This document shows positions 52,825 to 61,703 of a stretch of DNA of 64,000 nucleotides, piece by piece; the stretch's first letter is position 1; every line of letters begins with the position of its first letter. Source of the DNA: Arcticibacter svalbardensis MN12-7 (lineage in GTDB: Bacteria > Bacteroidota > Bacteroidia > Sphingobacteriales > Sphingobacteriaceae); assembly GCF_000403135.1 (NCBI RefSeq), contig NZ_AQPN01000077.1, positions 1 to 64,000 of the forward strand, read 5' to 3'. The position numbers and the translations under genes were made by a program. The notes below the pieces were generated by a model. The model had not been told where the DNA came from. It ran no database searches and saw only the letters and a list, made by a program, of their open reading frames with translations.

Positions 52825-53640
52825 TTACTTAATCAAAGGATCTTTCTCTCTCGTAAACAGCTCGTATACTTTTTTATCTACCCAGGCAGGGATCAACTTA
52901 TTCAACAGCACAGCCAGTTTACCCTGACCGGTTAAAATTAAAGTCCGCTTTTTATCAATAATAGCCTGTACAATATGTTTTGCCACCTCATCCGAAGACA
53001 TCATCTTTCCTTCATCCATACTCGTTTCTCCCTGCGAACGGCCGTCTTTAGCCAGTGCTGTATTCCTGATATTTGATGCCGTAAAACCTGGAGCAGCAAT
53101 CATGACATGCAGACCGGTTTTTAAGTTCTCCACCCTTAGTGCTTCAAGAAATCCATTCATGGCAAATTTCGAAGCTGAATATCCTGTTCGGCCGGGAAGT
53201 CCCCTGTATCCAGCTATGGAAGAAATTCCAACTACTGATCCCTTGGCTTTCAATAGCTCAGGCATTGCATATTTTGTGCAATATACCGTTCCCCAGAAAT
53301 TAACGTCCATCAGGTTGCGGATTACCACCAGGTCAAGGTCTTTAAACAAGGCCCGCATACTTATGCCCGCATTGTTAATAAGGATGTCAATACTTCCGAA
53401 GGTAGTCAGACTTTGCTGGATCAGCTGTTTACAGTCCTCTTCCTTCGATACATCACATTGCACAGCGATTGCTTTTACCGCATATTTCTGTTCAATCTCC
53501 TGGGCAATTTCGCAAAGTGTGACGTATTGCCGGGCGCCTAACACGAGGTTGGCTCCCTGTCGTGCGAATTCTTCCGCACATGATTTACCTATTCCGGATG
53601 AAGCTCCGGTTATAATGACTGTTTTATTTTTAAGATTCAA
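52825..53640 (-). CDS. Short-chain dehydrogenase/reductase
   Basis: 271 residues if it starts at the TTG at 53640 (MNLKNKTVIITGASSGIG). The frame is open to 53712, but that adds a non-homologous 24-residue leader made of repeat DNA. Cofactor loop TGASSGIG is at 11-18, NNAG near 90, Ser then YSASK catalytic residues follow. The C-terminal hydrophobic stretch LAVLLNKLIPAWV suggests membrane association, as in the DltE-like SDR group. Substrate unknown. It sits behind a 22-bp-phased repeat array. Confidence 0.85.
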   Translation of the reverse strand: MNLKNKTVIITGASSGIGKSCAEEFARQGANLVLGARQYVTLCEIAQEIEQKYAVKAIAVQCDVSKEEDCKQLIQQSLTTFGSIDILINNAGISMRALFKDLDLVVIRNLMDVNFWGTVYCTKYAMPELLKAKGSVVGISSIAGYRGLPGRTGYSASKFAMNGFLEALRVENLKTGLHVMIAAPGFTASNIRNTALAKDGRSQGETSMDEGKMMSSDEVAKHIVQAIIDKKRTLILTGQGKLAVLLNKLIPAWVDKKVYELFTREKDPLIK

Positions 53641-53656
53641 AGCAAGATTCTTTAAA

Positions 53657-53744
53657 TTGAGATAACAAAGGTTCAAACTTGATATTTCAATGATTATGAA
53701 TTGATATTCCAATGGTTGTAATTTGATATTTCAAAAACTGCAAA
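53657..53744. promoter_or_regulatory. Four-copy 22-bp-phased repeat array upstream of the SDR gene
   Basis: Copies start at 53657, 53679, 53701 and 53723, exactly 22 bp apart. The core is TTGATATTTCAA (53679, 53723), TTGATATTCCAA (53701) and a weaker TTGAGATAACAA (53657). The core is itself an inverted TTGA-N4-TCAA. Two helical turns between centres would put all sites on one face of the DNA. It lies between the SDR and recR genes on the same strand. Confidence 0.65.
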
Positions 53745-53781
53745 ATGATTTACCATAGATGATAAACGTATATTCTAATGA

Positions 53782-54387
53782 TTAAACCCCATAAGGGACG
53801 CGTGTGGCAATGGAGCGGGCTAGTGTAATTTCATCAGCATACTCTATTTCTCCGCCAAAGGCTATTCCACGCGCAATGGTACTGATTTTACAAGGGAAAT
53901 CTTTTAGTTTTTTATAGATATAAAAGATCGTGGTATCGCCTTCCATGGTCGCACTCAAGGCAAGGATCACTTCCTGTACCGGGGAAGTTCGCGCCCGTTC
54001 CACCAATGGTTCAATGTTTAACTCCGATGGTCCCACACCATCCATAGGAGAAATCAATCCCCCTAAAACGTGATAGACGCCGAAATACTGGTTCGTGTTT
54101 TCTATAGCCATCACATCACGGGTATCTTCCACGATACAAATCAGCGTTTTATCCCTTTTGGGCGATGTACATATTTCGCATACCTCTGCATCGGAAATAT
54201 TGCCGCAGATTTTACAGAAGCGAATTTCTTTTTTTAAGCGGACGATGGATTCACTGAAACGACCGACATCTTCGGAGGGCTGACTGAGCAGATGCAGAAC
54301 GAGTCGTAATGCTGTTTTTTGACCTATACCGGGAAGCTTAGAAAATTCATTAACTGCATTTTCCAGGAGACGTGATGAAAAATTCAT
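53782..54387 (-). CDS. recR: Recombination mediator RecR
   Basis: 201 residues. Helix-hairpin-helix LPGIGQKTA near 18-26, zinc cysteines 58, 61, 70 and 73, then a Toprim domain with [10 protein letters not shown] and [12 protein letters not shown]. It works with RecF/RecO in gap repair. A perfect minus-strand TAACTTTG ends 4 nt before the ATG, so the mRNA is probably leaderless. Confidence 0.96.
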   Translation of the reverse strand: MNFSSRLLENAVNEFSKLPGIGQKTALRLVLHLLSQPSEDVGRFSESIVRLKKEIRFCKICGNISDAEVCEICTSPKRDKTLICIVEDTRDVMAIENTNQYFGVYHVLGGLISPMDGVGPSELNIEPLVERARTSPVQEVILALSATMEGDTTIFYIYKKLKDFPCKISTIARGIAFGGEIEYADEITLARSIATRVPYGV

Positions 54388-54391
54388 TTTG

Positions 54392-54399
54392 CAAAGTTA
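54392..54399 (-). promoter_or_regulatory. -7 element of recR, probably leaderless
   Basis: Reads TAACTTTG on the minus strand, then CAAA, then ATG. No clear -33 element. Confidence 0.5.
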
Positions 54400-54459
54400 A
54401 TGATGGTTATGAATTAATAAGAATGGATGTATATTTAGACTTTAATATTATATTCTAAC

Positions 54460-55164
54460 ATGATTAGCGACGACAAGATTAGAAGTGCATTCGAGAATAA
54501 GAACTGGCAGGATATTAAGGTAACTGATTCCTGGCAGATATTTAAAATCATGGCCGAGTTTGTAGATGGCTTTGATAAACTGGCCAAAATAGGCCCCTGT
54601 GTTTCTGTGTTTGGTTCGGCAAGAACTCCGCAGGATAGTAAATATTATAAACTGGCGGAAACGATAGGACGTTTACTTACCGAAAGGGGATATGGTGTGA
54701 TTTCGGGTGGAGGACCTGGAATTATGGAGGCAGCGAATAAAGGTGCTTATGAAGCAGGAGGAAAATCCGTAGGATTGAATATTGATTTGCCTTTTGAACA
54801 GTTTCATAATAAGTATATAGACCGGGACAAACTGCTTGAGTTTGATTATTTCTTTGTCCGCAAGGTGATGTTCATGAAGTATTCTCAGGGATACATCGTT
54901 TTGCCGGGAGGCTTTGGTACTATGGATGAGCTGTTTGAGGCAATCACTTTAATTCAGACCGGAAAGATAGCCCGGTTTCCAATTGTGTTAGTAGGTAAGG
55001 ATTATTGGGAGCCCCTGATGAGTTGGTTTGAAAATCACATGCTGGAGGCAAAAAATATTAGTTCTGATGATTTAAATTTATACAGATTGGTGGATACAGC
55101 AGAAGAAGCAGCAGAACATATTTTCAGGTTTTATGAGAAATATGTATTAAAACCTAATTTTTAG
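54460..55164 (+). CDS. LOG family protein (TIGR00730 Rossmann fold)
   Basis: 234 residues. The PGGGTxxE-like motif of LOG enzymes reads LPGGFGTMDELFE at 148-160, and the phosphate loop SGGGPGIMEAA is at 82-92. Homologues hydrolyse nucleotide 5'-monophosphates (cytokinin riboside monophosphate in plants, AMP/IMP in PpnN). Bacterial members act in purine nucleotide turnover. Cytosolic. Confidence 0.9.
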   Translation: MISDDKIRSAFENKNWQDIKVTDSWQIFKIMAEFVDGFDKLAKIGPCVSVFGSARTPQDSKYYKLAETIGRLLTERGYGVISGGGPGIMEAANKGAYEAGGKSVGLNIDLPFEQFHNKYIDRDKLLEFDYFFVRKVMFMKYSQGYIVLPGGFGTMDELFEAITLIQTGKIARFPIVLVGKDYWEPLMSWFENHMLEAKNISSDDLNLYRLVDTAEEAAEHIFRFYEKYVLKPNF

Positions 55165-55373
55165 CCTGATTTTCTCACTTTAACGTGTTAATCTGCTAAT
55201 AGTTGTCTTTTTGTGAAATAAATGGGCAAATTTGAAAAAAAAATTCATTTAATTAAAATTCTTCCTATATTGTAACACGAAAACAAGTAAAAATAGAAGA
55301 GCATTAAATTAACAATTCCCCTTATACTAATTAACAAATTACCTACTCCGGTTAACTCAAATACTAAATTACG

Positions 55374-55712
55374 ATGAAAATTTTTGTGGCAAGCCTACCC
55401 TTCAAACTTGAAGAAAGTGATATCAAGGAAACCTTTGAAGAATATGGTGAAGTATCTTCTGTAAAACTTGTCCTGGACAAAGAAACGGGAAGAAAAAAAG
55501 GCTTTGGATTTGTGGAAATGCCTGATGATGAACAGGCAAAGAAAGCAATTGAAGATCTAAATGGACTTGAAATTTTTGGCAGAGCAATTGCCGTTACCCA
55601 GGCGGAAGAAAAACCTAATGGTGGACGTAAAGGTGGCTTTGGCGGAGGCGATCGCGGTTCATACAATAAAGGAGGATACCAGAAAGGCGGTCGCGATTCT
55701 GGGTCTTACTAG
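55374..55712 (+). CDS. RRM RNA-binding protein with Gly-rich tail
   Basis: 112 residues. One RRM: RNP2 IFVASLP at 3-9 and RNP1 KGFGFVEM at about 42-49. The C-terminal 35 residues are Gly/Arg/Lys/Tyr-rich, like small eukaryotic and cyanobacterial glycine-rich proteins. It binds RNA, possibly in cold response. The leader of about 200 nt is AT-rich and may be structured, as with cold-shock genes. It has a strong terminator. Confidence 0.93.
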   Translation: MKIFVASLPFKLEESDIKETFEEYGEVSSVKLVLDKETGRKKGFGFVEMPDDEQAKKAIEDLNGLEIFGRAIAVTQAEEKPNGGRKGGFGGGDRGSYNKGGYQKGGRDSGSY

Positions 55713-55725
55713 GTCATATAATAAA

Positions 55726-55770
55726 GATGCGACTTTTACTTCTTGGTAAGAGCCGCATCCTTATTGTATT
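55726..55770 (+). terminator. Intrinsic terminator of the RRM gene
   Basis: GATGCG...CTTTTAC pairs with GTAAGAG...CGCATC (two single-base interior changes) around TTCTTG, then TTATTGTATTTT. Confidence 0.8.
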
Positions 55771-55799
55771 TTAATATAGCTAAATATGTTAGTATTTAG

Positions 55800-55807
55800 T
55801 AAGTTTG
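55800..55807 (+). promoter_or_regulatory. -7 element of the exonuclease/GIY-YIG gene, probably leaderless
   Basis: TAAGTTTG, perfect match, ending 4 nt before the ATG at 55812. No -33 element. Confidence 0.5.
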
Positions 55808-55811
55808 TACT

Positions 55812-57185
55812 ATGTATGCAATTGTCGATATCGAAACAACGGGTGGCCATGCTTCAGCAAATGGCATTACCGATATCGCAATCCTCATTCATGATGGTAT
55901 CTGTATAACCAAAAGGTTTCAATCACTTGTAAATCCTGGTGTTTCTATACCTTATTTTATTCAATCGTTAACCGGCATTAATGATGAAATGGTTAAGGAT
56001 GCTCCCTCTTTTAATGAAATAGCAGGAGAAGTTTTTCGGTTGCTTAGTTCAGCAGTTTTTGTGGCGCACAACGTCAACTTTGATTACTCTTTTATAAAAC
56101 ATCATTTAGCTGCATCAGGGTACGAACTGAATTGTAAAAAGTTGTGTACCATTCGTCTGGGAAGAAGAATCTTTCCCGGTCTTCCTTCATATAGTCTGGG
56201 TAAGCTATGTACCAGCTTAAAGATCCCGAATTTAAACCGTCACCGTGCGGCAGGAGATGCTGAAGCTACCGCAGTACTGTTTTCTTTGTTATTAAAAAAT
56301 GACCTCAACGGTCATATAGATCAGTTTATCAATAAAAAAACTAGCGAGCAGCAGCTTCCTCCTCATCTGCAAAAATCAGACATTGATCGATTACCCAAAC
56401 ATCCGGGTGTTTATTATTTTCATGATCAAAGGGGGAAAGTGATCTATGTAGGTAAAGCGATCAATATCAAAAAAAGGGTATGTTCCCATTTTTCAGGTAA
56501 TAATGCAGGGAAACAGCGTCAGGAGTTTTTGAAAAATGTATGTTCCATCAGCCATCGGGTCTGTGGAACAGAACTCATGGCCTTCATCCTCGAAGCTGTT
56601 GAAATAAAAAGGTTATGGCCTGCAAATAACCGTTCCATGAAACGGTTTGAAGCCGCCTATGGTTTATATACCTATGAGGATCAGAAAGGTTTAATACGTT
56701 TAGTCATTGATAAAAAGCGCAAAAATTCAACTCCGCTTCACAGTTTTAATACTATTTCTGAAGGTTATAGCCTGCTTCATACGCTTATTGAAAAGTTTGA
56801 ATTATGTCCGCGCCTATGTTTTGTTCAAAAAACAGGGCAGGTATGTGAGGTTCATTCTTCTGATTCGGTTTGCCATGGTGCTTGCTGTGGAAAAGAGGAT
56901 GCTGGCGTTTATAATATCAGGGTGAATGATGCAGTTTCAGATTTAAAAACAATACTGCCTTCTTTTTTGCTTATAGGTAACGGACGCACGGATGAAGAAA
57001 AAAGTATTATCATGATGGAGAAGGGAAACTTACACGGAATGGGATATGTTTCCAACAAAATGGACTCCTCAAGTTTTGCTACTATAAAACCATATTTGGA
57101 GTTATACCCCTCCAATGATTATATTAGGAATATCATCATGAAACATGCTTCAAAATATCCTGAACGTGTGTCGGCTGGATTTTAA
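55812..57185 (+). CDS. DEDDh exonuclease fused to a GIY-YIG nuclease domain
   Basis: 457 residues. Residues 1-165 are an epsilon-type 3'-5' exonuclease with VDIETTG at 5-11 and the late HRAAGDAEAT (DEDDh His/Asp). Residues 190-280 form a UvrC-like GIY-YIG domain: GVYYFHDQRGKVIYVGKA at 199-216. The C-terminal 170 residues have no known domain but contain several Cys (LCPRLCFVQKT, CHGACCG) that could bind metal. The exo-Cho architecture suggests excision repair. It overlaps nothing and is followed closely by the hybrid kinase. Confidence 0.88.
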   Translation: MYAIVDIETTGGHASANGITDIAILIHDGICITKRFQSLVNPGVSIPYFIQSLTGINDEMVKDAPSFNEIAGEVFRLLSSAVFVAHNVNFDYSFIKHHLAASGYELNCKKLCTIRLGRRIFPGLPSYSLGKLCTSLKIPNLNRHRAAGDAEATAVLFSLLLKNDLNGHIDQFINKKTSEQQLPPHLQKSDIDRLPKHPGVYYFHDQRGKVIYVGKAINIKKRVCSHFSGNNAGKQRQEFLKNVCSISHRVCGTELMAFILEAVEIKRLWPANNRSMKRFEAAYGLYTYEDQKGLIRLVIDKKRKNSTPLHSFNTISEGYSLLHTLIEKFELCPRLCFVQKTGQVCEVHSSDSVCHGACCGKEDAGVYNIRVNDAVSDLKTILPSFLLIGNGRTDEEKSIIMMEKGNLHGMGYVSNKMDSSSFATIKPYLELYPSNDYIRNIIMKHASKYPERVSAGF

Positions 57186-57193
57186 ACGTATAC

Positions 57194-59680
57194 ATGAGCT
57201 ATTTAAGGAAAAGTTCCTTTACAAATTCATTAAAGGGAAAGGTGATTATTGCCTTTTCAATCGGATTTATTGCCTTTATTTTAGCCTGGACGGTTAGTAA
57301 GGTTGCCTTTAAGGAAATGCTTACGACAGTTGTGACTATTGCTGCTCCCGATGAAAAACTGCTTATTGTCAATCAGTTATTCCGCGATATCACCAAGCTG
57401 GATCAGTTTCAGCGGAGTCAGAATATGCAGAAGACCCCTGTATCTTACAAGTCCTTTATCAGCGAATCTGATTCGATTCGCTGGAAGATGAATATTTTAA
57501 AAAAACTTTATCGTGATCAAAAACTTCAGATCGGACAGGTAGATAAAATGCAGGATCTGTTGAAGAAAAGGGATAGTTTATTTCTAAGTTATCTGCGTGT
57601 TCGGGAAGGGTTGATTAATGACCGGGTATTTTCGAGTCAGATCAATTCGCTTACCGGTTTGATCAACCGAAGTTCATCAGAGATGGACAGCACGATTGTA
57701 AAAACGGAACAAACACAATCTACCACCACTACACCTTCATCAAAAGTAGTGAGAGACCGTGGTTTTTTTAATCGCTTATTTGGTAAAAAGAAAGGGGATA
57801 CCATTTCTCCTGAAGTAAAAAAAGAAATTAACATTACGATTGATACTGTAGCCCGTTCTAACACCGATAGTGTGATTCAGGAGATGGAAGACGCAGTTAA
57901 AGATTTAGCAATCAGGCAAAAACAAAGAAGTAATCGGTTTATTAATCAGGAAATAGAACTTGCTAATGCTGGAAATATTCTAATCAATCAGATTCTGGAC
58001 GTGCTTCAGCAAGTAGAGAAGGACGTGCTGAAACAGGTTGAAGTGAATACGAGTAAAGCGAGGGGATTGGTGAATCATAGTGCAGACCGGATCCAGCTTA
58101 TTATGCTGACATTCATGTTTATTACTGCGTTTCTCGCTTACTTGATATTAACGGATATCAGTAGAAGTAATACGTATAGGGAAGAACTGGAAGCCGCCAG
58201 GGATGAAGCAGAGTATCATGGACAGGCCAAACAACGGTTTTTATCCAGCATGAGTCATGAGATCCGAACGCCACTTCAATCTATCATTGGTTATGCAGAA
58301 CAACTAAAGGACCAGGAAAAGATTGACAAGAAAAACCTGGATGCTATATATAGTTCATCGATCCATCTGTTGCATATTGTAAATGAGGTGCTGGACTATA
58401 GTCGCATTGTATCCGGGAAATTTAAGTTTACAAGGAGTTTGTTTGACGTTTCGGTTGTTATGGAAGAGGTTGTGACCATCATGGCCCCTCAGGCGGAGAA
58501 GAAATCCCTTGGTTTAAGATTCAATAATCTTATTACTGGCTCGTCCTTATTAATAGGAGATCCTTTTAGATTGAAGCAAATTTTATTCAATTTAATTGGG
58601 AATGCGGTTAAATTCACGGATGCAGGAGACGTTATTGTGAATTTAAAAAGTCGTATTATCAAGAGGAAGTCTTACCTGACCATTGAAGTGATTGATTCGG
58701 GAGCTGGGATCCCGGAAGAAGATCTTCTACGCATATTCGCTGAATTTGAACAAGCCGGAAACAATGCTTTTAGCAATGAAAACGGTACGGGTTTAGGTTT
58801 AAGTATTGTAAAGGCATTGGTGGAAGGACAGGGCGGCCGCATAGAGGTTCAAAGTAAACCGGCAATAGGAACCTGTTTTACCCTCCATCTAAAGTATACG
58901 GTGCCAAGGGGAAATATGAAGATCATGAAAGCTTTACCAGAAAATACGGATGGCTATCCGGGGCTGGTTTGGTTAGTTGATGACGATGCTTTTATACTTC
59001 AGCTGTGTTGTACTTTATTGGATAAACATGGCATTCGATATAAGTCCTTTAATCTGCCATCGCTAATGTTGGAGGAATCTGTACCTGATGATCTGGTGAT
59101 GATCATGATGGATATCAGGATGCCTGAAATGACTGGGTTAGAGCTTTGTCGCCGTATGAGGGAAATATTACCGGCTACAGTAAAGATAATTGCTTTAACG
59201 GCACAGGCACTTCCGGAAGAACGTGTTTCGATCCTTAATCAAGGTTTTGATGCGGTATTGATGAAGCCTTTCAAAGAAAGTGATCTGGTAGATGTATTGT
59301 ATGGTCATTCTGTTACGAAAGTAAATGTGCCTTTAGTAATTGCGCATGAAAGGCTGGATTTGACGGCGATTGGGAAAATGGCAATGGGTGATGAAGCTGT
59401 CATTAAGAAGATTCTGGAGCGCTTTTGTGATGATTCGCGTGATGATGTAAAAGAATTAAAAGCGAGTGTGGAGAGCAAAGAGAATGAAACGGTTGCTCTG
59501 TTGCTGCATCGTATTGCAGGGCGTACGGCTCAGGTAGGTGCAAAAGATCTGGGAAGAAAATTCAGAGAGGAGGAACTCCTCCTTTATGCGCACCCCGTTG
59601 TAGAAGATGCACAGAAAGAAAGAATTGATGGATTGATTAATGAGCTTGAGCAGTTAACGTCAGAAGTTTATTCAATCTGA
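57194..59680 (+). CDS. Hybrid sensor histidine kinase with receiver and HPt domains
   Basis: 828 residues. TM1 at about 16-38, a periplasmic domain with a Ser/Thr-rich stretch, TM2 at about 303-323. HisKA has His355 (SMSHEIRTP), an HATPase_c domain follows, then a receiver with Asp640 (MMDIRMPEM) and an HPt with His772 (LLLHRIAG). The full phosphorelay is thus in one chain. Its 3' end overlaps the convergent sigma-54 response regulator by 13 nt, suggesting that it feeds that regulator. The signal is unknown. Confidence 0.93.
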   Translation: MSYLRKSSFTNSLKGKVIIAFSIGFIAFILAWTVSKVAFKEMLTTVVTIAAPDEKLLIVNQLFRDITKLDQFQRSQNMQKTPVSYKSFISESDSIRWKMNILKKLYRDQKLQIGQVDKMQDLLKKRDSLFLSYLRVREGLINDRVFSSQINSLTGLINRSSSEMDSTIVKTEQTQSTTTTPSSKVVRDRGFFNRLFGKKKGDTISPEVKKEINITIDTVARSNTDSVIQEMEDAVKDLAIRQKQRSNRFINQEIELANAGNILINQILDVLQQVEKDVLKQVEVNTSKARGLVNHSADRIQLIMLTFMFITAFLAYLILTDISRSNTYREELEAARDEAEYHGQAKQRFLSSMSHEIRTPLQSIIGYAEQLKDQEKIDKKNLDAIYSSSIHLLHIVNEVLDYSRIVSGKFKFTRSLFDVSVVMEEVVTIMAPQAEKKSLGLRFNNLITGSSLLIGDPFRLKQILFNLIGNAVKFTDAGDVIVNLKSRIIKRKSYLTIEVIDSGAGIPEEDLLRIFAEFEQAGNNAFSNENGTGLGLSIVKALVEGQGGRIEVQSKPAIGTCFTLHLKYTVPRGNMKIMKALPENTDGYPGLVWLVDDDAFILQLCCTLLDKHGIRYKSFNLPSLMLEESVPDDLVMIMMDIRMPEMTGLELCRRMREILPATVKIIALTAQALPEERVSILNQGFDAVLMKPFKESDLVDVLYGHSVTKVNVPLVIAHERLDLTAIGKMAMGDEAVIKKILERFCDDSRDDVKELKASVESKENETVALLLHRIAGRTAQVGAKDLGRKFREEELLLYAHPVVEDAQKERIDGLINELEQLTSEVYSI

Positions 59681-60996
59681 TATTTTTCCATCTTATTATA
59701 AAGCGTTGTGCGGTCTATGTTTAATAGTTTTGCCGCCTGCGTTTTATTGTACTTTACTTTGCGAAGTGTTTCCTGTATGAGCTCTCTTTCGTTTGCTTCA
59801 TTAAGTGCTTTGAGATCAGTGCCTGTTGGTTTTGGAGCCTGATGAAGCGAGTCTATCATTTCATCGGGTAATGATTCAATTCCAGCTTCTTCGCCCCGGG
59901 TTAATAATACCATGCGCCTGATTACATTTTTTAATTCCCTTAAATTTCCCGGCCAGTCATACTGTTCGAAAACATGAGTCACTTCCGGAGATAAGGTCTT
60001 TACATTCCTGTCCAGTTCGGCATTAGCAAGTTCAATAAAATGATAAAGAAATACTTTTAAATCGCCGTCACGACTTCTTAAAGCGGGAACATGGATTTTA
60101 AATTCATTTAAGCGGTGATAGAGGTCTTCGCGGAACTCCCCTTTTGCTACACTGTTTAACAGATCATCGTTAGTCGCTGCAACTATTCGCACATCTATTT
60201 TAATCTGCTTGTTACTTCCCAGGGGTTGTATAACACGTTCCTGAACGGCTCTTAATAATTGAACCTGAACTTCATAGCTGAGATTGCCTACTTCGTCCAG
60301 AAAAAGAGTTCCGCCGTCAGCTACCTCAAATTGTCCTTTTTTATCGGATAATGCACCAGTAAAAGCACCCTTAACATGACCAAATAATTCACTTGAAGCG
60401 AGTTCTTTCGATATGGAGCCGCAATCTATTGCTACGAAAGGTCGCTGAGCACGCTTACTGGCTTTATGAATGGAGTTAGCGACATATTCTTTCCCTGTTC
60501 CACTTTCCCCCTGTATAATGATAGACATATCAGTAGGGCCAACCAGTTCAATGTAGTTATGTAGTTTTTTTGATTCTGTGCTTTCCCCTTCAATAAATGT
60601 AGAGGGTTCATTTTGCTTGATTTCAGGAGCGACTTGTTTTCTGTTTAAGGCATCATTGAGGATCATCTCAAGTTCATCCGGGTTTACAGGTTTAGTGATA
60701 AAGTCGTGTGCTCCTAATCGTATAGCTCTTACAGCTGTCCTGACATCATGAAAGCTGGTCATGATAATAGAAGGAATAGTGGGATTATTATTTCGCGCAG
60801 CAGCCATTACTTCCAGACCATTTCCATCAGGAAGACGGTAATCCAGTAGCAGCAGATCGTATTTGTTTAGTTCCAGTGATTTTAAGCTGGCTTTTAACGT
60901 ATGTGTTACATGAACCTTATGGCCTTTTTTTTGAAGGAAATTATCTAGTATAAGTGAAAAAGTGGTATCATCTTCCACCAATAAAATGTTCGCCAT
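59668..60996 (-). CDS. Sigma-54-dependent response regulator (NtrC/AtoC type)
   Basis: 442 residues. The receiver has Asp52 ([10 protein letters not shown]). The AAA+ domain has Walker A GESGTGKE at 163-170 and the sigma-54 contact GAFTGA at 210-215. The C-terminal Fis-type helix-turn-helix ends in [23 protein letters not shown]. It binds enhancers and activates sigma-54 (rpoN at 2.5-4.0 kb). Its likely partner is the convergent hybrid kinase. Confidence 0.95.
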   Translation of the reverse strand: MANILLVEDDTTFSLILDNFLQKKGHKVHVTHTLKASLKSLELNKYDLLLLDYRLPDGNGLEVMAAARNNNPTIPSIIMTSFHDVRTAVRAIRLGAHDFITKPVNPDELEMILNDALNRKQVAPEIKQNEPSTFIEGESTESKKLHNYIELVGPTDMSIIIQGESGTGKEYVANSIHKASKRAQRPFVAIDCGSISKELASSELFGHVKGAFTGALSDKKGQFEVADGGTLFLDEVGNLSYEVQVQLLRAVQERVIQPLGSNKQIKIDVRIVAATNDDLLNSVAKGEFREDLYHRLNEFKIHVPALRSRDGDLKVFLYHFIELANAELDRNVKTLSPEVTHVFEQYDWPGNLRELKNVIRRMVLLTRGEEAGIESLPDEMIDSLHQAPKPTGTDLKALNEANERELIQETLRKVKYNKTQAAKLLNIDRTTLYNKMEKYQIE

Positions 60997-61073
60997 AATG
61001 AGAGCCTTTGATAAGCTATTTACAAAAATAGGTAATTGGTGAGATATTCATACCTATCATTGGTTAGATTGAT

Positions 61074-61101
61074 AAAAAAACGGGTACCAAATAGGTAACC
61101 C
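61074..61101 (-). terminator. Intrinsic terminator of the DUF2383 gene
   Basis: CGGGTACC pairs with GGTAACCCG (one bulge) around AAATA; the minus strand continues in seven T. Confidence 0.75.
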
Positions 61102-61117
61102 GCAATAAATCAAATAA

Positions 61118-61576
61118 TCAATTTGCGTATTGGTCTTTCAGTATTTGAATATTTTTAAGGCAATCCGCTACTCCTGTACGCTGTGTAGCTAGGACGGTCA
61201 TGATTTCGGCATCAATACCTGGATCGGTTATCACCTTATCGTATGCTTCGAGGGCGGACTTCTCACCAGTGACGCAAGCCTCAAGAATTGCCTCATCATC
61301 ATTTTTAGTAAATGCAGTTTTTATATCCATCCATACCCGGTGCAGGGTTCCAATAGGTCCACCTGTTTCATTGTCAGGATTGCCCCCCAGTTGATGTATA
61401 GCCTTTTTTAGTTGCATTTCAAACTCAGCACGCTGGATGGAATACATGGAAAAAAGAGTTTTAAGTTCTGTGGAATCGACGTCCTCTGCTGCAGTTTTAT
61501 ATCCCTCTTTTCCATCATTACAGATAGAGAGCAAATGCATTAAATTGGCAATTGATTGTTCATTAATATTTCTCAT
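61118..61576 (-). CDS. DUF2383/PA2169-family four-helix protein
   Basis: 152 residues, nearly all helical by composition, with a ferritin-like four-helix pattern. The family signature LCNDGKEGYKTAAEDV-like stretch is SICNDGKEGYKTAAEDVDS at 17-35, and the end has AIMTVLATQ-like helix 4. Function unknown; members are often stress-induced. It is monocistronic with its own terminator. It lies between two signalling gene sets, but a link to them is only positional. Confidence 0.85.
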   Translation of the reverse strand: MRNINEQSIANLMHLLSICNDGKEGYKTAAEDVDSTELKTLFSMYSIQRAEFEMQLKKAIHQLGGNPDNETGGPIGTLHRVWMDIKTAFTKNDDEAILEACVTGEKSALEAYDKVITDPGIDAEIMTVLATQRTGVADCLKNIQILKDQYAN

Positions 61577-61703
61577 TATTGACTTTTGTGATGTGTAATA
61601 GATCTAGTTCTAGTAGCACAACAGCATGAGGATTAAAGAGTTTTATAATATGAAGGAGAAATGTTATTTAATGCTATCTTTATTAATATATTGAATGCTA
61701 TAG

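Noticed and set aside
53657-53744. Short CRISPR array
   Set aside because: Only four 22-bp units with no distinct spacers, no cas genes, and the repeated core is a 12-nt palindrome-like site.
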